14,169 nt of DNA from Lachnospiraceae bacterium UBA1759 (GCA_002315555.1 DCHF01000009.1:1-14169); one strand, 5' to 3'; numbered from the stretch's first letter, positions 1-8,852 are shown. Notes: a model not told the origin generated them from the letters alone. A program made the numbers and translations.

Positions 1-18
1 TACTGTTTTATGAACACT

Positions 19-43
19 GCGCAATCGGCGCGGGGCTTTTTTT
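19..43 (+). terminator. Possible plus-strand terminator at window edge
   Basis: A short GC-rich hairpin (GCGC at 19-22, loop AATCG, GCGC at 28-31, extendable outward by a T-G wobble and a C-G pair) is followed after GGGGC by seven T at 37-43. The polarity fits a terminator for a plus-strand gene lying left of the window and converging on the ABC genes. The stem is short and is separated from the T run, so this is a weak call. The minus strand has no T run here, so it is not clearly the terminator of the ABC operon. Confidence 0.3.
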
Positions 44-83
44 CTCTCTGTTCTTTTATTTCGCCCTTCCGGATCCATTCTTC

Positions 84-755
84 TCATTTCACCTTTTCCA
101 GAAGTCCATCCTTCATCCGGAGCACCTCATCCGCTCTTGCGGCGATCTCCATGTCATGTGTGACCACGATCACGCAGTAACCCTCGTCGTGTGCCAGGGA
201 CAAAAGCAGGTCGATGACCTTTTCCGAATTCTCCGAGTCCAGATTACCGGTGGGTTCATCGGCCAGCATGAGGTGTGAATCCATCGTCATCGCACGGGCA
301 ATGGCCACACGCTGCTGCTCACCGCCGGAAAGCATGACCGGAAACCGGTTCAGCACCGTATCCGGCAGATTGACCTTCCGGATCAGTTCCGCAGCCGTTT
401 TACGGGCGATCTTGCCCTTAACGCCGCGAAGCTCCATCGGGAATGTGATGTTCTCCCGGACCGTTAATAACGGGAGCAGACGGAATGACTGGTAGATCAC
501 GGATGCTTTCCTCAGGCGATAGTCCGTGAGATTCATTTTTGTAGTCGAAACTCCTTCAAAAAGGACTTCACCGGTATCCGGCACAGCAAGTCCGGCCATC
601 AGGCTGAGAAGTGTTGATTTTCCGCTTCCGGAGCTTCCGACCAGCGCATAGAAACGGCCGGTCTCAAAGCTGCAGTTGATACCGCGGAGCGCATGAACGG
701 TCTGATAGCGGGAACGGTATGTAAATTCCGCATTTTTGATTTCAAGTATCGCCAT
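84..755 (-). CDS. ABC transporter ATP-binding protein (MacB/LolD-type)
   Basis: This 223-aa single-domain ATPase is expected to power the FtsX-like permease encoded just upstream. All ABC motifs are present: Walker A GSSGSGKST at residues 40-48, Q-loop Gln89, signature LSGGEQ at 142-147, Walker B LMLADE at 162-167 and switch His200 in VVTHD. The length and the ADEPTGNLD stretch after Walker B are typical of the MacB/LolD/FtsE branch, which serves exporters or mechanotransmission complexes rather than importers. The ATG at 755 lies 10 bp after the permease stop, and its GGAGG site begins right at that stop codon, so translation is probably coupled. The substrate cannot be read from this subunit. 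Family confidence is high, specific function low. Confidence 0.93.
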   Translation of the reverse strand: MAILEIKNAEFTYRSRYQTVHALRGINCSFETGRFYALVGSSGSGKSTLLSLMAGLAVPDTGEVLFEGVSTTKMNLTDYRLRKASVIYQSFRLLPLLTVRENITFPMELRGVKGKIARKTAAELIRKVNLPDTVLNRFPVMLSGGEQQRVAIARAMTMDSHLMLADEPTGNLDSENSEKVIDLLLSLAHDEGYCVIVVTHDMEIAARADEVLRMKDGLLEKVK

Positions 756-765
756 ATTCTCCTCC

Positions 766-3750
766 TTACTCTTCCTGTAAAAGTGCCAGGCTTCCGGTCC
801 TGAGCTGTCGTATCAGTCCGGTACCGGTTCCGATGAACCAGCACAGAACGAACGCGCCGGAAAGAAGCATACATTTTTGATCAAAGGGTTTTCCGAATCC
901 GTATACGGAGATCATGTAGCCGGAAAGGACACCGATCGCAAGTGTCAAAAGCTGTTCCAGCATGAAGATCGCAAAGATCACCGTATTTCCTGCGCCGATG
1001 GCACGCATGACTGCTGTCTCCTTCCGCCGCGACTGCGCGATCAGACGGGAAGCGAATAATGCGGCGCATAATACCAGGACGAACAGGAAACCGAATAATA
1101 ATGCCATATAATTGAGCTGCCGTTTCATGGACGATGTCGTCGAAATATACGAAGCGTCATCGACCACCGCGAAGTTCCTCACGTGGCCCTTGGTACCGGC
1201 AGGAACAAAGCCCGCTGTGCTTAACATGTCACGTACTTCTTCAAGATGCTTGGAATCCGTGAGTTCGAATGTGAAATAATTGAAGGACATACGTTTGAGA
1301 TCCGCATCTGCAATCGAGCCGTCAAAAGGATACTTAAACGGGGAATAGATCGTGTTCGAGGTCGATACCGGAACATAAAGACCCACGACTTTTAAGTCCG
1401 ATGTCTTAAACTCCGTACCGCCCCAGCGTTTTTTCACCGTGTATAGGATCTGGATCGTATCGCCGAGCGCTACCCCTTCCTTTTCCGCAAGCGCCGTCGG
1501 AAGAACAACGATGTTCTCTTCTTCACTACTCATAACGTCCTCGGAATAGCCGTCAAGCCATTGCACCTGTACCTCGTCCTCAAAATAGAATTCGGGACTT
1601 CCGGTCAAACGGGAAGTCTGCACCCAGATCGGTTCCAGGCCGAGTTGATTTTCCAGCGTTTCCTGCGCAAAGCTGCTTTCCGGCTCCTCGAACTCGGGAA
1701 GTCCCGTTTCCGTGCCGTCCGCATAAACGGTAATGCCACGGATCCGAAAGTGAGCGACCGTAGTTCCGTAAGTGATTGAACGGATATACTCGGAATGTGC
1801 CAGCTTTGCCGCAGAATCGCCGCGAACGACAAGTCCCGAGATCTTTTTTCCGTTATTGTTCGTTACATAACCGCTGACCGGTGAATGCTCCTGAACCTCT
1901 TTGATCATATCGCTGTAGGAAAGCTCCGAGCCGTTCAGGATCGCAAAGAACAGGACTGCGGCACAAGCCAGTAAACATACGGATATTGTACGCACACCTC
2001 CGCGTGAGAAAGATAAAAACGCATATTTCAGACGTCCCGAGAGTCTCGAGGAGGAAACTCTCTTCTTACGCACTTTGAGCGTTTTTTTGCGTTTTTTGGA
2101 GGTCCTTTCTTCACGCAGCGCAATCATGGAAAAGACTGCCGTATAGATCATTAATACCGCAAGGAATCCAAGTGCTGCATAAAGATACAGCATGCGGTCG
2201 GTCTTCGGTGCAAACTGCAGCTTCCGTACGATGGAAAGCGCACCCGATGAATAACGGGTGTCGTTCACCAGTGAATGTGCGGCAAATTCATCAACTTTAG
2301 CAAGGACACGCTTCTCCGAAAACGTTGTGATCATCATGCCGATCACTGCCGCCGGAATGTAGATCAACATCGAGCCGGCTTCAAAATAAGAAGTCACAAA
2401 ACGCTTCTTTCCGCCAAGGTCCGTTATGATCCGGGCAGTATCCTTCTGACGAAGGATATACAGGTTACAGAATACCGTAAGTACCGCAAGGATCAAAAGC
2501 ATGGTTACCGAAAGGAACAGCACCGCAATGTTTTTCATCTCCTCATACGGTGTTGCCGCCTGTGCATAACCCTGGTCATACAGCGTCAGACGGTACCCGA
2601 GCGGAAGAAGCCCGGAGGCCTCACTGTAGAATGAATTTGCTTCACGGTTACTGAGCCGGTATGTGCCAACGGTATAGCCGGTCGGGCACACAAGTGTTTC
2701 GTTCGCTTCCGCCTTCGGGAGGAAAATGATGCCGGGATCATCGTCCGGCTGTTCCAGAATACCGATCACTGTGTACGTCTCTGACTCCGAAACACACTCG
2801 GATGCGGACTGATAAACGCCCTCCTCCGAATCCGCAAAGGAAATATCGATCGTTCCGCCGATCTCCACGCCGGCATATTCCGCCGTACGGAGCGTCAAAA
2901 GGCATACCTTTTCCTCTGATCTGTATTCTTCTTCCGTGAAGCCCCTTCCGGCAGTCAGCTTCAGTTCCTCCTGCTGATACGGACGATAGTATTCAAGATC
3001 GGAAACATATTGAACGCGGAAACCGTTATTGCGGTTCGCAATGAGCTGTGCCGCGCGCCGGTACTCGTCATCCTTGCCGAGCCCTTCCGATGACTTTTTG
3101 TAGACCGGAAGCGTTTCCGTAATGCCGTCCGTCTCAAGCTCGATTGCAGAAGGCTGGAACCAGATGTAACTGCTGTTTCCGGAGAAATATGCGCCGGTCA
3201 TGACATAGGAGGTCGACTTTTTCAGACTTCCCTCTTCCCCTTCCTCATCCAATCCGTACGGACTAATGAAGACCATAAGGCCGGTATTGTCTTTCGCGGA
3301 ATACAGACACTCTTTAATGATACCGACATATGCACCGGAGGCTTTGTCATATGAAATTAAAGTAACGTCCAGAACGGCCGCGTTTTCATTATAAAGCGCG
3401 TTATCCTTCCGTCTGACGCCTGAAATCAGGCCTAACGAAGCAGTATTGGCCTCGTAGGATAAAACACCTTCCAATGCACGTATTTGTGCAAAAACGTCTT
3501 TATTCTCTTGCAGGGACTCGGCCAACGCGTCATCATGGACCGTACTGTCCGGATACTCCCGGCCGATGTACTCCAGCTCCGCAATGGAATGATAGAACGT
3601 ATCGCAGTCCCGAAGATATCCGGTGATTGCGGAAAGGATCGCTGATCCGAGCATCAGCATCGATGTCAGGATCGAAAGAAGCACCAGAAACAACACCGAC
3701 CGTGCCGGTGTGCGAAGTATGCTCTTGATTCCTGTACGTAATGCAGTCAT
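766..3750 (-). CDS. Large FtsX/MacB-type ABC transporter permease
   Basis: This 994-aa integral membrane protein is the partner of the downstream ATPase. Hydrophobic segments appear at about residues 18-43, then 406-432, 460-477 and 521-544, again at 585-604, and finally 881-904, 924-949 and 961-980. That gives a duplicated four-plus-four layout. Each half has a large domain outside the membrane after its first segment, about 360 residues in the first half and 275 in the second. A very basic cytoplasmic linker (about 548-570, rich in Lys/Arg) joins the halves. The C-terminal part, with RRKETAVMRAIGA between the last segments, is the classic FtsX-domain coupling region. The ATG at 3750 has GGAG six bases upstream. 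Such proteins export lipids, peptides or drugs or transmit force to cell-wall enzymes; the substrate is unknown. Its layout differs from the ten-segment BceB type, and no two-component system adjoins it. Confidence 0.9.
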   Translation of the reverse strand: MTALRTGIKSILRTPARSVLFLVLLSILTSMLMLGSAILSAITGYLRDCDTFYHSIAELEYIGREYPDSTVHDDALAESLQENKDVFAQIRALEGVLSYEANTASLGLISGVRRKDNALYNENAAVLDVTLISYDKASGAYVGIIKECLYSAKDNTGLMVFISPYGLDEEGEEGSLKKSTSYVMTGAYFSGNSSYIWFQPSAIELETDGITETLPVYKKSSEGLGKDDEYRRAAQLIANRNNGFRVQYVSDLEYYRPYQQEELKLTAGRGFTEEEYRSEEKVCLLTLRTAEYAGVEIGGTIDISFADSEEGVYQSASECVSESETYTVIGILEQPDDDPGIIFLPKAEANETLVCPTGYTVGTYRLSNREANSFYSEASGLLPLGYRLTLYDQGYAQAATPYEEMKNIAVLFLSVTMLLILAVLTVFCNLYILRQKDTARIITDLGGKKRFVTSYFEAGSMLIYIPAAVIGMMITTFSEKRVLAKVDEFAAHSLVNDTRYSSGALSIVRKLQFAPKTDRMLYLYAALGFLAVLMIYTAVFSMIALREERTSKKRKKTLKVRKKRVSSSRLSGRLKYAFLSFSRGGVRTISVCLLACAAVLFFAILNGSELSYSDMIKEVQEHSPVSGYVTNNNGKKISGLVVRGDSAAKLAHSEYIRSITYGTTVAHFRIRGITVYADGTETGLPEFEEPESSFAQETLENQLGLEPIWVQTSRLTGSPEFYFEDEVQVQWLDGYSEDVMSSEEENIVVLPTALAEKEGVALGDTIQILYTVKKRWGGTEFKTSDLKVVGLYVPVSTSNTIYSPFKYPFDGSIADADLKRMSFNYFTFELTDSKHLEEVRDMLSTAGFVPAGTKGHVRNFAVVDDASYISTTSSMKRQLNYMALLFGFLFVLVLCAALFASRLIAQSRRKETAVMRAIGAGNTVIFAIFMLEQLLTLAIGVLSGYMISVYGFGKPFDQKCMLLSGAFVLCWFIGTGTGLIRQLRTGSLALLQEE

Positions 3751-3781
3751 ATCGATCTCCGATTGATGGTTTCAGTTTGAA

Positions 3782-3805
3782 AAAGGCGCCCTTACGGACG
3801 CCTTT
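3782..3805 (-). terminator. Rho-independent terminator of the nucleoside ABC operon
   Basis: AAAGGCG (3782-3788) pairs with CGCCTTT (3799-3805). Inside it, after one mismatch, CC pairs with GG around a TTAC loop. Read on the minus strand the hairpin runs straight into five T. It starts 10 bases after the stop codon of the last transporter gene, so it should end that transcript before the FtsX-type permease gene, whose start lies only 65 bp from that stop. Confidence 0.8.
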
Positions 3806-3815
3806 CCATTTACAA

Positions 3816-4850
3816 TTAACGCTCTTCTCTGAAGTATGAAAGGCCCAGGCTCTGCGGCGGCTGGCTTTCCTTCTTCTCTCTTGCCGATACAAAGATCAGC
3901 ACGATGACCGTAACCAGATACGGAAGCATCTTGATGAGCTCCTGGTCTGCTACTCCGAGGCCCGGAATGTAGTTATGAATGACAAGCAGTCCGCCAAAAA
4001 GGAACGAACCGATGATGCCGATATTCGGCTTCCAGACCGTAAAGATAACAAGCGCAATGGCCAGCCATCCGCGATCGCCGAAACCGTTATTGGACCAGAC
4101 GCCGAACGCATAGTCCATGATGTAGTAAAGACCGCCGAGGCCTGCGATCATGGAGCCGATACAGGTGCTCAGATACTTATAGCGGCCGACATTGATGCCG
4201 GCAGCATCCGCAGTACCCGGATTCTCACCGACTGCTCTTAAGTGAAGGCCGACGCGCGTCTTCTTCAGTACAAATGCTGCAGTAAATGCGATGATGACAG
4301 CCACATATGCAAGGAAGCTGTAGGACAGGAACAGATCGCAGAAACCGCCGATGATCTTTACCAGCCACTTCGCATTGCCGTTCGTCGCATTGTCAAGTGC
4401 GGTCAGCATGTTCGCATACGGGATCTTGGTCTTAAACACGCTGCTCGTTGCCGTCAGATTGATGGAAGGAACGTCCGCGTTGGAAAGCTTGATCAGAGAA
4501 CCGCCAAAGAAGTTTCCGAAGCCTACACCAAAGGTGGTCAGTGCCAGGCCGGTAACGTTCTGGTTTGCGCGGAGCGTGACCGTGAAGAAGCTGTACAGAA
4601 GGCCCATTAAAAGAGAGCCTGCCAAAGAACAGACAAGCGGGATCAGGATCGCAAGCGCAGGAACGACATTGGCCGCTCCTACCGCATTCTCATAGAAGAA
4701 TGCGCCGATGACCGCGCAGATACCGCCCATGTACATAATACCCGGAATACCGAGATTCAAATGACCGGATTTTTCGGTGATAGTCTCACCGGTCGAACCG
4801 AAAAGAAGCGGAATGCCCATGATTATCGCACGCTGTAAGAATGTGATCAT
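3816..4850 (-). CDS. nupQ: Nucleoside-type ABC transporter permease (NupQ/PnrE-like)
   Basis: This 344-aa polytopic membrane protein is the second permease of a BMP-type importer, of the BPD_transp_2 family used for sugars and nucleosides. The N-terminal block GETITEKSGHLNLGIPG (residues 21-37) matches the family's conserved GE..ERSG.LNLG.EG motif. The coupling loop GENPGTADAAGINV is at 208-221. Hydrophobic helices run through the whole chain. The ATG overlaps the stop of the preceding permease gene by 4 bp (ATGA), with AGGAGG seven bases upstream, which indicates translational coupling and equal stoichiometry. A strong terminator follows. The symbol is by family analogy with Bacillus nupQ; nucleoside specificity is inferred from family and from the upstream xpt gene. 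Confidence 0.88.
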   Translation of the reverse strand: MITFLQRAIIMGIPLLFGSTGETITEKSGHLNLGIPGIMYMGGICAVIGAFFYENAVGAANVVPALAILIPLVCSLAGSLLMGLLYSFFTVTLRANQNVTGLALTTFGVGFGNFFGGSLIKLSNADVPSINLTATSSVFKTKIPYANMLTALDNATNGNAKWLVKIIGGFCDLFLSYSFLAYVAVIIAFTAAFVLKKTRVGLHLRAVGENPGTADAAGINVGRYKYLSTCIGSMIAGLGGLYYIMDYAFGVWSNNGFGDRGWLAIALVIFTVWKPNIGIIGSFLFGGLLVIHNYIPGLGVADQELIKMLPYLVTVIVLIFVSAREKKESQPPQSLGLSYFREER

Positions 4851-5938
4851 GCCTTGGCCTCCTTTCTGTTCTTGTTGATATTGATCCTGTAGTTAATAAA
4901 GAACTCACAACCGATGATGAAGAAAATGATGATACCGGTCAAAATTTCGGAGAAGGACTGGTTCAGACCGAACTGTGTGGAAATTTCGATGGCACCCTTC
5001 TGCAGGAAAATGATCAGCATGGATGCAAAGATCATCATGATCGGATCGAACTTTGCAAGCCAGGATACCATGATCGCGGTAAAGCCCTGTCCGCCTGCCG
5101 AGTCGCGGGTCACGGTGTGGTCGGTTCCGCTGACGATCAGGAAACCGCAGATACCGCAGATCGCACCGGAAAGAAGCATCGTACGGATGATGACCTTCTT
5201 AACGTTGATACCGATGTATCGCGCCGTATTCTCACTCTCGCCGACAACGGCGATCTCATAGCCATGCTTGGAGAATTTCAGGTAAATAAATACAAAGATC
5301 GTGATTGCGGCAACGATCAGGATGTTTGCCAGATAATTCTGACCGAACACTGCCGGCAGCCAGCCGGCCTTGGTCGTACCGTTAATGATACCGATCTGGC
5401 CGGAACCCTTCGGAACCGCCCACTGGTATACAAAATAGTTGATGATCTGGATCGCAATGTAGTTCATCATCAGGGTGAACAGTGTTTCGTTGGTATTCCA
5501 CTTCGCCTTGAACAGCGCCGGGATCAGGCCCCACACCGCGCCGCAAAGAACTGCGGAAACGATCATGATCAAAAACAGGACCGGTGCCGGGACCTTATCG
5601 CCGATGAACAGCATGCAGGTCGCGGTAGCCATGGCGCCTGCCAGGACCTGACCTTCCGCGCCGGTATTCCAGAAACGCATCTTGAATGCCGGAGTTACGG
5701 CAAGGGAGATACAAAGAAGGATCGCCGTGCCCTGAAGGAGGGACCATCTGCGGCGGGCTGTACCCAGTGCGCCGTCGATCAGAGTTGCAAAGACCTTGAT
5801 CGGGTTCAGTCCGGTCAGCGCAAACGTGACGATGGCACAAAGAACAAGTGCAAGTGCAATGGCGACGACACGGATCAGCCAGGCCTTCCATAGATCGATC
5901 TCCGTTCTTTTTGAGATATGAAAAAGCGGTTCTCTCAC
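4847..5938 (-). CDS. nupP: Nucleoside-type ABC transporter permease (NupP/PnrD-like)
   Basis: This 363-aa membrane protein is the first permease of the importer. It has a short charged cytoplasmic N-terminus followed by a helix at about 21-42. The family signature FWNTGAEGQ is at 89-97, and the ATPase-contacting loop GESENTARYIGINV at 233-246 parallels the loop in the partner permease. The C-terminus is highly hydrophobic and ends in a basic tail. It starts with GTG at 5938, overlapping the ATPase stop by 4 bp (GTGA), with AGGAGG six bases upstream. The GTG start may slightly lower initiation, but the strong site and coupling should compensate. The pair of distinct permeases fits a heterodimeric pore. 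The nucleoside substrate is inferred, not shown. Confidence 0.88.
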   Translation of the reverse strand: MREPLFHISKRTEIDLWKAWLIRVVAIALALVLCAIVTFALTGLNPIKVFATLIDGALGTARRRWSLLQGTAILLCISLAVTPAFKMRFWNTGAEGQVLAGAMATATCMLFIGDKVPAPVLFLIMIVSAVLCGAVWGLIPALFKAKWNTNETLFTLMMNYIAIQIINYFVYQWAVPKGSGQIGIINGTTKAGWLPAVFGQNYLANILIVAAITIFVFIYLKFSKHGYEIAVVGESENTARYIGINVKKVIIRTMLLSGAICGICGFLIVSGTDHTVTRDSAGGQGFTAIMVSWLAKFDPIMMIFASMLIIFLQKGAIEISTQFGLNQSFSEILTGIIIFFIIGCEFFINYRININKNRKEAKA

Positions 5939-7464
5939 TTGCGGCCTCCTTTCGTCATTAACAAGCCGACCTCTTCCTTCGTGGTGGTACGTGCATCGAC
6001 AATGCCGGTGATACGGCCCTGACCAACGACGACGATACGGTCACAAAGCTCAAGAAGCACGTCCAGGTCCTCGCCGACAAAAATAACGGCAACGCCCTTT
6101 TCCTTCTGCTCGTTTAAAAGATTATAGATCATATAGGATGAGTTGATATCCAGACCACGAACAGGATAAGCAGCCATCAACACGGTCGGTGCAGCAGCGA
6201 TCTCACGTCCTACGAGGACCTTCTGAACATTGCCGCCGGAAAGACGTCTTACCGGAGTTGCCTTACCCGGGGTAACGACTTCAAGCTGTTCAATGATACG
6301 GTCCGCCAGGGATTCCGGCTCCTTTTTCTTTAAGAACAGGCCTTTTCCCATTCGATAGCTTCGTAACATCATATTGTCCGTGATGCCCATGTTGCCGACC
6401 AGGCCCATGCCGAGACGGTCCTCCGGGACAAAGGACAAACGCACGCCCAGATTGCGGATCTCAAGCGGTGTCTTGTCTCTCAGATTCTCAATGATGCCGG
6501 AACCCGGCGTGATGTACTGGATTCCGCCGTAGGTGATGGGATGCAGTCCGGCGATGGTTTCCAGAAGCTCACGCTGTCCGGAACCCGCAATGCCGGCGAT
6601 TCCGAGGATCTCGCCGCTGTATGCAGTGAAGCAAAGATCATCGAGGACCTTGTTGCCTTCGCGGTTTTCACACTGCAGATGGGCAACGATCAGACGCTCT
6701 TCGGGATTCTTCGGTTCTGACCGGTGAATATTCAGGCTCACCTTTTTACCGACCATCATTTCGGTCAACTGGCTCTCATCGGTCTCTGCGGTATTTACAG
6801 TGCCGATGTATTCGCCCTTTCGTAAAACCGCAACCTTATCGGACAGAGAAAGCACCTCATGCATCTTATGTGTAATGATGATGATCGCCTTACCGTCCTC
6901 TTTCATTTTTCGAAGTATGGTAAAGAGCTTGGCCGTTTCCTGCGGAGTCAGTACCGCCGTGGGCTCATCGAGGATCAGAATATCGGCACCGCGATATAAC
7001 ACCTTGATGATCTCAACGGTCTGTTTCTGCGAAACGGACATCTCATAAATCTTCTGATTCGGATCGATTTCAAAGCCGTACTGCTCGGAGATCTCACGAA
7101 CTCTCTCCGCCGCCGCCTTTAAATCGTAACGACCCTGATTCTCAAGGCCGAGGATGATGTTTTCCGTTGCGGTGAAAACATCGACCAGCTTGAAATGCTG
7201 GTGGATCATACCGATCTTGTATTTAAATGCATCCTTCGGGGATGCGATGATGACTTCCTTGCCGCCGACAAGGATCTGACCCGCGTCCGGATAATAAATA
7301 CCGGAGATCATATTCATCAGTGTGGTCTTTCCCGAGCCGTTTTCGCCCAGAATCGACAAAATCTCACCGTAATTTACCGTGAGACAGACATCTTTGTTTG
7401 CAACAACCTTACCGAAAGTTTTAGTAATGTTTTTCAGTTCGATCGCAGGGATCTTTGCACTCAT
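5935..7464 (-). CDS. nupO: Nucleoside-type ABC transporter double ATPase (NupO/PnrC-like)
   Basis: This 509-aa protein carries two fused nucleotide-binding domains, as in RbsA-like and NupO-like importers. Domain 1 (about 8-240) has Walker A GENGSGKTT at 40-48, a variant signature MSVSQKQ at 142-148, Walker B ILILDEPT at 162-169 and switch His199 in ITHK. Domain 2 (about 257-505) has a degenerate Walker A GIAGSGQRE with Gln in place of Lys, a canonical signature LSGGNVQK at 408-415, and a Walker B region, LMAAYPVRGLD, that lacks the usual acidic pair. This asymmetry, one degenerate ATP site, is normal for the family and not a sign of decay. The ATG at 7464 has AAGGAG seven bases upstream. The gene lies between the binding lipoprotein and the two permeases; a hairpin precedes it. 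Confidence 0.92.
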   Translation of the reverse strand: MSAKIPAIELKNITKTFGKVVANKDVCLTVNYGEILSILGENGSGKTTLMNMISGIYYPDAGQILVGGKEVIIASPKDAFKYKIGMIHQHFKLVDVFTATENIILGLENQGRYDLKAAAERVREISEQYGFEIDPNQKIYEMSVSQKQTVEIIKVLYRGADILILDEPTAVLTPQETAKLFTILRKMKEDGKAIIIITHKMHEVLSLSDKVAVLRKGEYIGTVNTAETDESQLTEMMVGKKVSLNIHRSEPKNPEERLIVAHLQCENREGNKVLDDLCFTAYSGEILGIAGIAGSGQRELLETIAGLHPITYGGIQYITPGSGIIENLRDKTPLEIRNLGVRLSFVPEDRLGMGLVGNMGITDNMMLRSYRMGKGLFLKKKEPESLADRIIEQLEVVTPGKATPVRRLSGGNVQKVLVGREIAAAPTVLMAAYPVRGLDINSSYMIYNLLNEQKEKGVAVIFVGEDLDVLLELCDRIVVVGQGRITGIVDARTTTKEEVGLLMTKGGRK

Positions 7465-7539
7465 CGTAAGTCTCCTTGCCTGAAAATGCGAAAATCATCC
7501 GTACAGAACTGCACGAATGACGTCGTTGTTTACAAAGGG

Positions 7540-7567
7540 CCGGGAGGCGGACATGCCGCTCTCCCGG
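7540..7567 (-). promoter_or_regulatory. Intra-operon hairpin after the binding-protein gene
   Basis: CCGGGAG (7540-7546) pairs with CTCCCGG (7561-7567), with an inner CGG/CCG stem around ACATG. On the minus strand it lies 11 bases past the binding-protein stop and is followed only by CCCTTTGT, a poor U-tract. It is therefore more likely a leaky terminator or an mRNA 3'-end stabiliser than a full stop. That would allow more binding lipoprotein than transporter core, a common arrangement in importer operons. Confidence 0.6.
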
Positions 7568-7578
7568 TTCCGGGTTAA

Positions 7579-8781
7579 TTAAAATGCAACGTTCAGAGTT
7601 TCAATACCGTCGATGGTGATATTGAAGTACGGTGCTGAACGGTATTCGGACTCATGGAAGTAACCGTCAGAGATTGCTTCGGTATCCGCTTCGTAGTTCG
7701 CATCGGTGTCAACATCTGCCATATAAGAGGTCAGGGTCTCGCCGCCAACGGTGAAGGTAGCGGTATCGAAGACATGGATCTCGCCCTTTTCGAGCTGAGC
7801 CTTAACCTCGTCCATCTTAGCCTGAGTGCCTGCAGCAGCAGCCTGCTCGTTAACAGCGGTAACTTCTACAGAGCCGGTTGCGATGGTGCCGGTCCAGTCG
7901 GTATCGATCTCCTTGCCTTCCTGTACGCACTTGATCATGTACTCGAAGTACGGCTGCCAGTTGATCTTGGAAGATACGATGAAGGTGTTCGGACAAGCAG
8001 AGATGGTGGAACCATTGTAGGAGATGTTCGGAACGCCGGCTTCTTCACAAGCGGTCGGAGCACCCATGGAGTCTGCATGCTGGGAAATAAGAACACAACC
8101 ATTGTTCAGAAGAGTCTGAGCAGCTTCCTTCTCAAGGGTCTCATCGTACCAGGAGCCGGTGAACTGTACCTGCATGGTAACAGACGGGCAAACAGAACGA
8201 GCGCCGAGGAAGAATGAGGTGTAACCTGAAATAACTTCTGCGTAGGTGAATGCACCGACGTAACCCATCTTAGCTTCTTCAGCGGTGATCTGGCCATTGT
8301 CGATCATTTCATTTAACTTCATGCCTGCTGCAACACCTGCAAGGTAACGGCCTTCGTAAATGGACGCAAATGCATTGTGCAGGTTAGCAAGACCTGCGGT
8401 GTGTGCAGTGGTACCGGTAGCGTGGCAGAACTGAACTTCCGGATTCTCGGATGCGGCCTGAGCCAGGAAGGACTCATGACCGAAAGAGTCTGCAAAGATG
8501 ATGTTGCAGCCATGATCGATCAGGTCAAGTGCAGCTTCGTAGCACTCGTTGGTCTCCGGAATACCGGTCTTTTCAAGATAGTCGATGTTAAGAGCCTTGC
8601 AGGCAGCCTTAGCACCTTCCATGAAGTTACGGTCGTAAGTAGAGTTTTCATCATGTAAGTAGATGAAGCCAACTTTTACAGTCTTGCCGTTTTCTTCGTT
8701 CTTCTTTTCGCTGTTTCCGCATCCTGCCATGCAAGACAGAACAAGAACTGCAGCAAGAAGAGCAGCTAATACTTTTTTCAT
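7579..8781 (-). CDS. nupN: BMP-family substrate-binding lipoprotein (NupN/PnrA-like)
   Basis: This 400-aa protein is the extracytoplasmic receptor for the ABC importer encoded downstream. Residues 1-20 form a lipoprotein signal: a KK start, a hydrophobic core and a lipobox ending MAG-Cys21, so it should be lipid-anchored on the outer face of the membrane. A charged linker rich in Glu, Lys and Asn follows. The mature domain contains BMP-family stretches such as GFIYLHDENSTYDRNFMEG near the start and IIFADSFGH and YEGRYLAGVAAG further on. Start ATG at 8781 is preceded by GGAGG with good spacing. Characterised members (PnrA, BmpA, NupN) bind purine or general nucleosides; the adjoining xpt gene supports that here. 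Its codons favour GCA/GCT, GGT, GTT and CGT more than its neighbours, which suggests high expression. Confidence 0.9.
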   Translation of the reverse strand: MKKVLAALLAAVLVLSCMAGCGNSEKKNEENGKTVKVGFIYLHDENSTYDRNFMEGAKAACKALNIDYLEKTGIPETNECYEAALDLIDHGCNIIFADSFGHESFLAQAASENPEVQFCHATGTTAHTAGLANLHNAFASIYEGRYLAGVAAGMKLNEMIDNGQITAEEAKMGYVGAFTYAEVISGYTSFFLGARSVCPSVTMQVQFTGSWYDETLEKEAAQTLLNNGCVLISQHADSMGAPTACEEAGVPNISYNGSTISACPNTFIVSSKINWQPYFEYMIKCVQEGKEIDTDWTGTIATGSVEVTAVNEQAAAAGTQAKMDEVKAQLEKGEIHVFDTATFTVGGETLTSYMADVDTDANYEADTEAISDGYFHESEYRSAPYFNITIDGIETLNVAF

Positions 8782-8822
8782 TGTCTCTCCTCCATAAAAA
8801 ATGTATAAATGTCTTTATCTGA

Positions 8823-8838
8823 AACCGCCTCTGCGGTT
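8823..8838 (-). promoter_or_regulatory. Small hairpin in the leader of the binding-protein gene
   Basis: AACCGC (8823-8828) pairs with GCGGTT (8833-8838) around a four-base loop. It sits about 40 bases upstream of the lipoprotein ribosome site on the minus strand and has no U-tract long enough for a convincing terminator. It may be an RNA processing or stability element. A -10-like TATACA lies between it and the gene, but no good -35 box can be paired with it. Confidence 0.35.
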
Positions 8839-8852
8839 AAAGATCATAAGTC

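Noticed and set aside
2241..2260. Inverted repeat CACCCG/CGGGTG inside the FtsX-type permease gene
   Set aside because: Six paired bases with an eight-base loop and no T run, in the middle of a continuous reading frame. It is most likely chance.
766..3750. BceB-type bacitracin/antimicrobial-peptide permease
   Set aside because: BceB proteins have ten membrane segments, one large outer domain and about 650 residues, and usually sit beside a sensor kinase and regulator. This protein has eight segments, two outer domains and no such neighbours.
5117..5893. A 258-codon open frame on the plus strand opposite the NupP-like permease
   Set aside because: The protein is highly charged and rich in Asp, Arg and Gln, the mirror of a hydrophobic membrane protein. 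No motif or ribosome site is seen.
6596..6970. Degenerate second ATP site of the double ATPase as evidence of a decaying gene
   Set aside because: Loss of the Walker A lysine in the second domain is normal in NupO-like and related double ATPases, and the frame is intact at full length.
7654..8217. A 187-codon open frame on the plus strand opposite the lipoprotein gene
   Set aside because: It is antisense to a clear BMP-family gene with biased codons, which tends to keep the opposite strand open. It has no recognisable domain.
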